The notes beneath the pieces were generated by a model, which saw only the letters and a list, made by a program, of their open reading frames with translations, was not told the origin of the DNA and ran no database searches. From Gemmatimonas aurantiaca (GTDB lineage Bacteria; Gemmatimonadota; Gemmatimonadetes; Gemmatimonadales; Gemmatimonadaceae): 64,000 nucleotides of DNA. The stretch is taken from positions 744,001 through 808,000 of the forward strand of contig NZ_JBBCJO010000005.1 in assembly GCF_037190085.1 (NCBI RefSeq). Direction: 5' to 3'. How positions within the stretch are numbered: the first letter of the stretch is position 1; the number at the start of each line of letters is the position of its first letter. Both the position numbers and the translations under genes were made by a program. Below, in pieces: positions 57,447 to 64,000 of the stretch.

Positions 57447-60188
57447 ATGTCCGTGTTTTCCCCCAAGCTGACCGCACCGCTGGCCCTGCTGGCGGTGGCG
57501 CCGTTCGCGGCCGCCCCGCTCTCGGTGGCCACCGCCCAGAACGCCGCTCCCACCACCAGCGCCAGCCAGAGCGAAGCCGGCGGCTGGGATCCGCAGCGCG
57601 CCCTGCGCGCCGAGACGTACATCAAGCCACCCGCCAATATCGAGCGGATGGTGATGACGCCCCGCGTCGATATCTCGTTCACCAACCAGAGTCCCGACCG
57701 TCGCTGGTTCCTGCGCGCCACCGGCGCCGACCGCGGCGACATCAAAGCCTACGGCGCCCCGCATCTCTGGCTCGGCGGGCTCCAGGTGGACACCCGCGCC
57801 AATCGGGCGCGCAGTGTCACCACCAGCACCCGCACCGGGATCGACCTGGTCGACCCGCGCACCGGCACCACGCGCGCGCTGCAGGTTCCCGCCGGTGCCA
57901 CGCTCAGTTCCCCGGTGTGGTCGCCCACCGGCACCCAGGTGGCATACATCGCCAACTTCCCCACGGCGAGCTACGCCTACATCGCCGATGTGGCCAGTGG
58001 CAAGTCCACACGACTGAGTGAACGTCCGCTGCTCGCCACGTTCGTCACCGATCTCGATTTTACCGGCGACGGCAAGTACGTCGTGGCCGTGCTCGCGCCC
58101 AGCCAGCGCGGGCCCGTGCCCACACATGGCGCGGATGGCGTCGAAGATGGTCCGCAGGTCCGTCTCACCGATTCCCGCGCCGTGCCGCAGCCTGTGCACT
58201 TCTCCCTGCTCAAGGACCCGCATGAGAAGGCCCAGCTCACCTACTACACCACCGGTCAGGTCGCGCTGATCGATGTACGCAGCAAGGCCGTGCGCAACAT
58301 CGGCGCACCGACGACAGTACGCGACGTGAGCGCCTCACACGATGGGGCCTGGCTGCGCGTGACCCGCATGGTCGAGCCGTTCTCGTACCTCGTGCCCGTC
58401 AGCAACTTCGGCACGGTGCAGGAGCTGTGGGACGCGTCGGGCAAGGTGGTCTCGACGCTCACCCGCACGCCGCTGCGTGAAGCGCAGAACGCCGGTGGCT
58501 TCGGTGGCGGTGATGCGGTCGGCGCATCGGATACCACCAAGCGCAACCTGCAGTGGTATCCCATCGGCGCCGGCATTCTCTACATCAAGAACGTTCCCGG
58601 CGCCGCGGGCAGCACGCCGCCAGCCGGTGGACGGCCCGGCGGCCCCAACGCCGGTGGCGGTGGAGCGAATGGCGCCAATACCGACGGCCGTGGCCCCGGC
58701 ATGGGAGCGAACGCACCCATTCGGGTGCAGGCCGCCAAGGGCGAGATCGTGCTGTGGCGCGCGCCGTTCGGACCGAACGACACCACCGTGCTCTATCAGG
58801 GTGGCCCGCAGCTCACCAACGTCGCGTTCAGCACCGACAGCAGCACGATGTTCGTGTCCGACAGTGGCGCGGTCATCGCGGTGCGTGTGAAGGATCCGGC
58901 GCAGCGCTACAATCTCGGCCGCAATGTACGTCTGCCTGCCGCGGGTGGCGGACCGTTCGGTGGCGGCGGCCCCGGTGGTGGCGCACAGAACACCGATTCC
59001 ACGGCGGGTCAGCTCGTGGCCCGTCGGGTGGGTGGCACCAACTACGTCCTGCTTGGCAAGGACGGCAAGTCGGTGGCGCTCACCGGCACCCGTGCGCCGG
59101 GCGCCAACTGGTACAAGCAGGCGCCGCGCCCGTTCCTCGACCGCATGGACATCACCACGCGGTCGCGCACGCGGCTCATGGACAGCCCGACCGACGTGTT
59201 CGAGGACTTCGTCGCCGCGCTCGATGATGACGTGTCGCAGTTCATCGTGACCCGTGAATCGCGCACGACCATCCAGGATGCCTGGCTTCGCAGCGCCGGC
59301 AACACCGACGCGAAGCAGCTCACGAAGAACGTGGATGTGGGTCCCGAAGTGAGCGGCGCGATCACCAAGCGGTTCCAGGTCACGCGTCCGCGTGACGGCA
59401 CGCGGTTCTGGGTCGACGTGCAGTTGCCGCGCGACTGGCGTCCGGGTCAGAAACTCCCTGGCATCATCTGGTTCTATCCGCGGGAGTATTCGAATCTCCA
59501 GGACTACGAGCGCTCGCGGTACAGCACCAACATCAACGCCTTCCCGGCCGTGCCGTCGGTGCGTCCACCGTCGGCCCAGTGGATGTTCGTGTCGCAGGGG
59601 TACGCGTACATCCAGCCCGACATTCCCATCTATGGGGATGCGGGGCGCATGAACGACAACTACACCCGCGATCTCAAGGAAGGACTCGATGCGGTGCTCG
59701 ACGCCGTAGTGGACTCGGGCTTCGTCGACCGCGATCGCATGGGCATCGGTGGTCACAGCTACGGCGCCTTCAGCACGGTGAATGCGATGTCACTCATGCC
59801 GAACTTCAAGGCCGGCATCGCCGGCGACGGCATGTACAACCGGACGCTCACACCGTTCGGTTTCCAGAGCGAGCGCCGCAACTTCTACCAGGCGCAGGCC
59901 ACGTACCTCGACATGTCGCCGTTCCTGCGCGCCGACAAGATCTCTGGCGCGCTGCTCCTGTATCACGCGATCGAAGACCAGAACACCGGCACCGATCCGA
60001 TCAGCTCCACGCGCATGTTCGCGGCGCTGCAGGGCCTGGGCAAGAACGCCGCGCTCTACATGTATCCCTACGAGGATCACTCGGTGGCCACGTACGCCAG
60101 CGATCTCGACATGTGGGCACGGTGGATCGCGTGGATGGACACCTACGTGAAGAACGCCAAACCGGCGAGTGCGCCGATCGTTCCCTGA
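57447..60188 (+). CDS. Exported S9 family (prolyl oligopeptidase-type) peptidase
   Basis: A 913-aa secreted serine peptidase. After the signal (LALLAVAPFAAAPLSVATA) an N-terminal propeller (about 60-640) precedes the alpha/beta-hydrolase domain. The triad is complete: S771 in GGHSYGAF, D844 in AIEDQNTG and H878 in YEDHSV. A Gly-rich insertion (about 393-425, e.g. PAGGRPGGPNAGGGG) and another near 505-520 interrupt the propeller, an unusual feature. It probably degrades proline-containing peptides in the periplasm. Monocistronic, with a possible own promoter. Confidence 0.9.
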   Translation: MSVFSPKLTAPLALLAVAPFAAAPLSVATAQNAAPTTSASQSEAGGWDPQRALRAETYIKPPANIERMVMTPRVDISFTNQSPDRRWFLRATGADRGDIKAYGAPHLWLGGLQVDTRANRARSVTTSTRTGIDLVDPRTGTTRALQVPAGATLSSPVWSPTGTQVAYIANFPTASYAYIADVASGKSTRLSERPLLATFVTDLDFTGDGKYVVAVLAPSQRGPVPTHGADGVEDGPQVRLTDSRAVPQPVHFSLLKDPHEKAQLTYYTTGQVALIDVRSKAVRNIGAPTTVRDVSASHDGAWLRVTRMVEPFSYLVPVSNFGTVQELWDASGKVVSTLTRTPLREAQNAGGFGGGDAVGASDTTKRNLQWYPIGAGILYIKNVPGAAGSTPPAGGRPGGPNAGGGGANGANTDGRGPGMGANAPIRVQAAKGEIVLWRAPFGPNDTTVLYQGGPQLTNVAFSTDSSTMFVSDSGAVIAVRVKDPAQRYNLGRNVRLPAAGGGPFGGGGPGGGAQNTDSTAGQLVARRVGGTNYVLLGKDGKSVALTGTRAPGANWYKQAPRPFLDRMDITTRSRTRLMDSPTDVFEDFVAALDDDVSQFIVTRESRTTIQDAWLRSAGNTDAKQLTKNVDVGPEVSGAITKRFQVTRPRDGTRFWVDVQLPRDWRPGQKLPGIIWFYPREYSNLQDYERSRYSTNINAFPAVPSVRPPSAQWMFVSQGYAYIQPDIPIYGDAGRMNDNYTRDLKEGLDAVLDAVVDSGFVDRDRMGIGGHSYGAFSTVNAMSLMPNFKAGIAGDGMYNRTLTPFGFQSERRNFYQAQATYLDMSPFLRADKISGALLLYHAIEDQNTGTDPISSTRMFAALQGLGKNAALYMYPYEDHSVATYASDLDMWARWIAWMDTYVKNAKPASAPIVP

Positions 60189-60240
60189 GTTCCTTCACAG
60201 ACGGTTCCACGTGAACCTGGACACCACCGCAACGATGTCG

Positions 60241-60270
60241 CGAACGATTTCACGGACGATTTCACGAACG
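60241..60270. repeat. 12-bp microrepeat before the second YdeI gene
   Basis: CGAACGATTTCA at 60241-60252 is followed by CGGACGATTTCA at 60253-60264 and by CGAACG at 60265-60270. It ends at the GTG start of the downstream gene and could be a duplicated operator or a slippage product. Confidence 0.45.
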
Positions 60271-60863
60271 TGACCGCCAGGAAAACGACGAACAAACCTT
60301 CCCCAGCCGAGGCGATGTACTTCGCCTCGGCTGCGGAGTTTCGCCGGTGGCTGGAACGTCACCACGCCTCGAAGAGCGAATTGCTGGTGGGATTTCACAA
60401 GGTGGACAGCGGCCGACCCAGCATGTCGTGGACCGAATCGGTGCGCGAGGCCCTGTGTTTCGGCTGGATCGACGGGGTCCGCAAACGGGTCGACGAGCAC
60501 CGCTACACGATCCGGTTTTCTCCCCGGAAACCGGGAAGCAGTTGGAGTGCGGTGAATCTGCGGCACATGGAAGAACTCATCGCCAGCGGCGCCGTGACCG
60601 AGGCGGGGTTGCGCGTCCATGCCACCCGGCGCGAAAACACGGTGGGGATCTACTCCTACGAGCAACGCCCTGCGGAGTTGCCCGAACCCTATGCCACGAC
60701 CCTGCGTCGCGCGAAGAAGGCCCATGCGTTCTTTCACGCGCAACCACCGTCCTATCGGAAGGTGATGACGTGGTGGGTGATCAGCGCGAAGCGGGAAGAG
60801 ACTCGCATCAAACGTCTGCAGACGCTCATCGCATCGTCGGCCCGGGGCGAACGCGTCCTCTGA
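60270..60863 (+). CDS. YdeI/OmpD-associated family protein
   Basis: A 197-aa OmdA/YdeI-type protein. The start of the domain (YFASAAEFRRWLERHHAS) and the conserved SWTESVREALCFGWIDGVRKRVDEHRYTIRFSPRKPGS..WS block identify it well, and KHAHAFFHAQPPSYRKVMTWWV is the C-terminal part. Function is unknown. GTG 60270 gives the common short Lys-rich lead; ATG 60315 is an alternative. It is 80 bp after the S9 gene and 22 bp before the aminotransferase. Confidence 0.85.
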   Translation: MTARKTTNKPSPAEAMYFASAAEFRRWLERHHASKSELLVGFHKVDSGRPSMSWTESVREALCFGWIDGVRKRVDEHRYTIRFSPRKPGSSWSAVNLRHMEELIASGAVTEAGLRVHATRRENTVGIYSYEQRPAELPEPYATTLRRAKKAHAFFHAQPPSYRKVMTWWVISAKREETRIKRLQTLIASSARGERVL

Positions 60864-60885
60864 CGGCATTCGACTACATTGCGGA

Positions 60886-62175
60886 ATGACTGACGCCACT
60901 GCATCGCTTGCTTCCGCACCAATCGCCCGCGTGCCGGGCTTCCGTCCCGTGCCGCGCACGGGTGTCATCTACGTCATGGATCGCGCGCGTGAACTCGGGT
61001 ATGGCGCCGGTGCCGAAGGGTGGTGCAACCTGGGTCAGGGGCAACCCGAAACGGGGCCGTTGCCCGGTGCACCCTCCCGCCCGACCGACGTACGGATCGC
61101 GGCCGACGACTACGAGTATGCGCCGGTAGGCGGCATCGATGCACTGCGGCGTGCCGTCGCCAATCTGTACAACACCCGCTATCGGCAGGGGAAGGCATCG
61201 CAGTACGGCCCGGAAAACGTGTGCATCTGTGGCGGCGGCCGGTCTTCACTCACCCGCGTGGTCGCGTCGCTGGGCAATGTGAATCTCGGGCATGTTCTGC
61301 CCGACTACACGGCGTACGAAGAACTGCTGGAAATCTTCGGAACCTTCAGCGCGATTCCATTGCTGCTCGAGCCGGAGAGTGGTTATGCACTGTCCACGCG
61401 CGATCTGCGACGCGAGATCACCGGGCGCGGACTGGGGGCGCTGCTGTTGTCCAATCCCGCCAATCCCACGGGCCGTGTGCTGCGCGGCCGCGCACTCTCG
61501 GCGTGGGTGCAGGAAGCGCGCGATCTGCGCTGCACCCTCATTCTCGACGAATTCTATTCCCACTACCTGTGGGACGAGGGCCTGATAGAGGGAACGACCG
61601 TCAGCGCGGCCGAGTTCGTGGAGGACGTGAACAGCGATCCGGTGGTCATTCTCGACGGGCTCACCAAGGGATGGCGATGCCCGGGATGGCGGCTCAGCTG
61701 GATCGTCGGTCCGGCGGCAGTGATCGAGGCAGCGACGAGCGCCGGGAGTTTTCTGGATGGCGGCGGCAACCGTCCGCTGCAGGAAGCCGCCTGTGCGCTG
61801 GTCGATCCCGGGCATGCGCATCGCGAAGTGACGGCCATTCATCAGGCGTTTGCGCGCAAGCGGCGCATTCTGGTGGACGGCCTGCGTGCCGCGGGGCTCA
61901 CGGTGGAGCACGAACCCGGAGGCGGTTTCTACGCCTGGGCGAGTGTCGCGTCCCTGCCGGCTCCGCTCAACGATGGCGAGACCTTTTTCGAAGCGGCACT
62001 CCGCGAGCGCGTGATCACGGTGCCCGGCATCTTCTTCGACATCAATCCCGGCAAACGGCGCGCCGATCATACATCGCGCTTCCGGCAGTACCTGCGGTTT
62101 TCGTTTGGCCCGGACGAAGTCTCGGTGAAGGAGGCGGTGGACCGACTGCAGCAGATGGTGAGCCGCCGGGCCTGA
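60886..62175 (+). CDS. Class I/II aminotransferase-family PLP enzyme
   Basis: A 429-aa fold-type I PLP enzyme. The N-terminal QGQPETGPLPG region, YAPVGGIDALRRAVANLYN, and the NPANPTGR motif mark the family, and the Schiff-base Lys is in LDGLTKGWRCPGWRLSW. The Asp that pairs with the PLP nitrogen is in ILDEFYSHY. The exact substrate is not evident; the C-terminal RFSFG. region with Arg is where the alpha-carboxylate binds. A terminator follows 38 bp after the stop. Confidence 0.85.
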   Translation: MTDATASLASAPIARVPGFRPVPRTGVIYVMDRARELGYGAGAEGWCNLGQGQPETGPLPGAPSRPTDVRIAADDYEYAPVGGIDALRRAVANLYNTRYRQGKASQYGPENVCICGGGRSSLTRVVASLGNVNLGHVLPDYTAYEELLEIFGTFSAIPLLLEPESGYALSTRDLRREITGRGLGALLLSNPANPTGRVLRGRALSAWVQEARDLRCTLILDEFYSHYLWDEGLIEGTTVSAAEFVEDVNSDPVVILDGLTKGWRCPGWRLSWIVGPAAVIEAATSAGSFLDGGGNRPLQEAACALVDPGHAHREVTAIHQAFARKRRILVDGLRAAGLTVEHEPGGGFYAWASVASLPAPLNDGETFFEAALRERVITVPGIFFDINPGKRRADHTSRFRQYLRFSFGPDEVSVKEAVDRLQQMVSRRA

Positions 62176-62213
62176 GAGGATCGGGAGAATGTCACGAAGG
62201 ATCGCTGGATCGG

Positions 62214-62239
62214 GACGCCCCTCACGGGGCGTCTTTTTT
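62214..62239 (+). terminator. Rho-independent terminator of the aminotransferase gene
   Basis: An 8-bp stem (62214-62221 with 62226-62233) with loop TCAC is followed directly by six T residues. It lies 38 bp after the aminotransferase stop and just upstream of the next promoter, so the next gene is transcribed separately. Confidence 0.9.
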
Positions 62240-62245
62240 GTCTAC

Positions 62246-62273
62246 TTGCTTAAAATTTAGGCTTACCTAATAT
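62246..62273 (+). promoter_or_regulatory. Promoter with overlapping TTAGG-N4-CCTAA operator; probably leaderless transcript
   Basis: TTGCTT (62246-62251) and TAATAT (62268-62273), 16 bp apart, make a good -35/-10 pair in a locally AT-rich patch. A perfect inverted repeat TTAGG-CTTA-CCTAA (62257-62270) covers the spacer and the -10, as a metalloregulator site would (it resembles the DtxR/IdeR half-sites; Fur or another regulator cannot be excluded). The expected start of transcription falls at about 62280, the ATG is at 62281 and no ribosome site is present, so the mRNA may be leaderless. Confidence 0.65.
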
Positions 62274-62280
62274 TAAATCT

Positions 62281-64000
62281 ATGACAAAAACGATTCTCGT
62301 TTTCTCGACGATGTATGTCCCGAACCTGGCGTCGGCACAGCCTGCACGGCCGGACACGACGGGGCGTGATTCCACGGCCCGGGCGCTGCCCACCATGCAG
62401 GTCACGGCCTCGGCGGTGGCCACGGACGCGCGGCGGGTCGCACAACCCACGGCACAGCTGGGCGGGGCTGCCCTGCGACGCAGTCAGGGCGCCTCACTGG
62501 GAGAGACACTCGAACAGATTCCGGGAATCCGATCACTCTCCATGACCACGGGGATCGGCAAGCCCGTCATTCGTGGGCTCACCAACAACCGGGTGGTCAC
62601 GCTGGCCAATGGGCAGCGCACGGAGACCCAGCAATGGGGGCACGATCACTCACCGAATGTGGAGAGTGCGGATGCCGAACGGCTGGAGATCGTGAAAGGT
62701 CCCGCGAGCGTGCTGTACGGCTCCGATGCGCTGGGTGGCGTGGTCAACGTGGTCAGGCGTGCGCTGCCGCGGGCCGAGGGAGAGGCCTGGCTGTTGCGTG
62801 GTCGTATGGCACTGGCCTGGAACTCGGCCAATCAGGCTCCTTCAGCCACCCTGGTGGGTGAAGGCGCGCGCGGAGCTTTTGGCTGGCGCCTGAGTGGCAC
62901 CGGTCGACGGGCGCAGGACCTGCGCACACCAACGGGTCCCCTGTTCAACACCGGCAACGTCACGGGCTATCTCGAGGGCAATACCGGCTGGCATGGCACC
63001 GGGCGTGACATCGAGATCACCGGCTCGACGCGTGATGAAACCATCCGCATTGCCGACGATCCGGTCACGGCACCGGGCTATGACGGGCATCAACGCATCC
63101 GGACGCATCGCATCACGCTGGAAAGCAATCTCCGCGGCGACACGCAGCGCCTGCAACTGCAGGCGGGCTGGGAGGAAAACCGTCGCGCCGAGTTCGATGA
63201 CGCCACCAGCGCCCAGGTGGCACTGGGGCTCGCGTCACGCACGTTCACGAGCTTCGCACACTGGCATCATGCGCCCTGGCAGGGCTTCACCGGCGTGGTG
63301 GGGACCGCGGCGCAACTCACGCAGTTCCGCACCTTCGGTCAGCACACGCTCATCCCCGACAGCCGGACGAGCGCCATCGGTCTCTACTTGCTCGAACAAC
63401 GCACGATGGGAGACTGGTCGCTGTCCGCCGGCGCCCGGCACGACTGGCGCGCGCTGTCCACACCGGGCAATACCATTCTCGCGCTCGATCGCACCGCGCG
63501 GCAGTTCCGTGCCATGACCGGGACCGTGGGCGCGGTGTATCGCGCCGAGTCCCCACTGTCGCTGGCCCTGAACGTGGCGCGGGGCTTTCGCGCACCGAGT
63601 GCATCGGACCTGTTCGCCAACGGGTTTCACGAAGGCACACGCGCGTTCGAAATCGGCCGCTCCGACCTGCGTGTGGAATCGAGCCTCAACACCGACGTCG
63701 GACTGCGTTTGCGCACGAGCGCCGTCTCGGGTGAACTCACCGGTTACGTGAACCGCATCCGCGACTACATCTACCTGGCACCGGTGGGGCAACCCGGCCG
63801 CGCACTGGATTCGCTGCAGGTGCGTCAGGGGCATGCGCGTCTGGTGGGCGCCGAGGCCGCAGTGGCTGTGGCTATGGGCCGCAACGTCACGCTGCAGAGC
63901 ACCGCCGATGCCGTTCACGCCAGCAACACCAGCGATGGCAGTGTCCTGCCCTTCGTCCCGCCCCTGCGTGTCACGTCGACCATGCGTTGGGAGGAGCGGA
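62281..64000 (+). CDS. TonB-dependent receptor, probable metal-uptake type (3' truncated by window edge)
   Basis: The frame from ATG 62281 stays open to the right edge (573 codons). A short signal (TILVFSTMYVPNLASA) precedes a plug domain with IPGIRSLS, GKPVIRGLTNNRVVTL, the characteristic QQWGHDHSPNVESADAERLEIVKGPAS and LYGSDALGGVVNVV. The WGHDHSPNVE type of sequence is seen in zinc and related metal receptors (ZnuD-like), giving a metal-chelating His-Asp-His patch. The barrel follows and is cut off. Expression is probably controlled by the palindromic operator upstream, so the product would be induced by metal shortage. Confidence 0.85.
   Translation, partial: MTKTILVFSTMYVPNLASAQPARPDTTGRDSTARALPTMQVTASAVATDARRVAQPTAQLGGAALRRSQGASLGETLEQIPGIRSLSMTTGIGKPVIRGLTNNRVVTLANGQRTETQQWGHDHSPNVESADAERLEIVKGPASVLYGSDALGGVVNVVRRALPRAEGEAWLLRGRMALAWNSANQAPSATLVGEGARGAFGWRLSGTGRRAQDLRTPTGPLFNTGNVTGYLEGNTGWHGTGRDIEITGSTRDETIRIADDPVTAPGYDGHQRIRTHRITLESNLRGDTQRLQLQAGWEENRRAEFDDATSAQVALGLASRTFTSFAHWHHAPWQGFTGVVGTAAQLTQFRTFGQHTLIPDSRTSAIGLYLLEQRTMGDWSLSAGARHDWRALSTPGNTILALDRTARQFRAMTGTVGAVYRAESPLSLALNVARGFRAPSASDLFANGFHEGTRAFEIGRSDLRVESSLNTDVGLRLRTSAVSGELTGYVNRIRDYIYLAPVGQPGRALDSLQVRQGHARLVGAEAAVAVAMGRNVTLQSTADAVHASNTSDGSVLPFVPPLRVTSTMRWEER

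Overview
The window looks like ordinary chromosome of a high-GC, diderm, aerobic bacterium, most likely a member of the Gemmatimonadota. That placement is an inference from overall protein character (DUF2723, DUF4159/DUF4175, 6-bladed propeller lipoproteins, TonB-dependent receptors, M28 and S9 exported peptidases) and not from a marker gene. There is no rRNA, phage, insertion sequence or CRISPR array. Genes are tightly packed, many overlap by ATGA, and Shine-Dalgarno motifs are present in front of some starts.

Layout. 1-5945 (+): the tail of an unknown gene, gmhB, purN, purH, a membrane Ser/Thr kinase and a propeller lipoprotein. 5964-6697 (-): a PIN-toxin/antitoxin module with an iterated operator. 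6925-11655 (+): DUF2723 membrane protein, exported amidohydrolase, second propeller lipoprotein. 11716-13538 (-): Bax-inhibitor-1 family protein and a DgcN-like (DUF1611) protein, divergent from a hotdog thioesterase. tRNA-Ser(UGA) follows at 14175. 14357-20609 holds a split-barrel flavin-binding protein (-), an exported glycine-rich protein, a YCF48-like propeller, an M28 peptidase (all +) and Dps (-). tRNA-Ser(GCU) and gltX come next. 22545-35742 is a long minus-strand run, in transcription order trxA, rsmI, DUF4159, DUF4175, TPR lipoprotein, exported protein, a JAB-DinG fusion helicase, an FAH-family enzyme and a TonB-like anchored protein. 35857-45419 carries methylmalonyl-CoA epimerase, an outward lipoprotein, pdxJ, a degenerate Hpt protein, an LPG-synthase-TM-type membrane protein, ispE, a PLP dehydratase, two alpha/beta hydrolases and tldD, with tldE following. 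46932-51925 is a probable metal-handling unit (His/Cys-rich exported protein, TonB receptor, sialidase-like/thioredoxin fusion lipoprotein). 51993-62175 is mixed metabolic and accessory, including a likely small secreted nuclease with its immunity protein. The window ends inside a second TonB receptor (62281 onwards) that has a clear promoter overlapped by a TTAGG-N4-CCTAA palindrome.

How the parts fit. Most genes are housekeeping (purine, isoprenoid, PLP, tRNA charging, rRNA methylation, redox) plus envelope functions. The accessory content is small: the toxin-antitoxin pair, the nuclease/immunity pair and the metal loci. The best candidates for something little described are the JAMM-protease-fold/DinG helicase fusion (24423-26939), the free-standing nuclease-immunity pair (54009-54832) and the sialidase-like/thioredoxin metal locus (46932-51925). 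All functional statements rest on motif reading; no database search was run.
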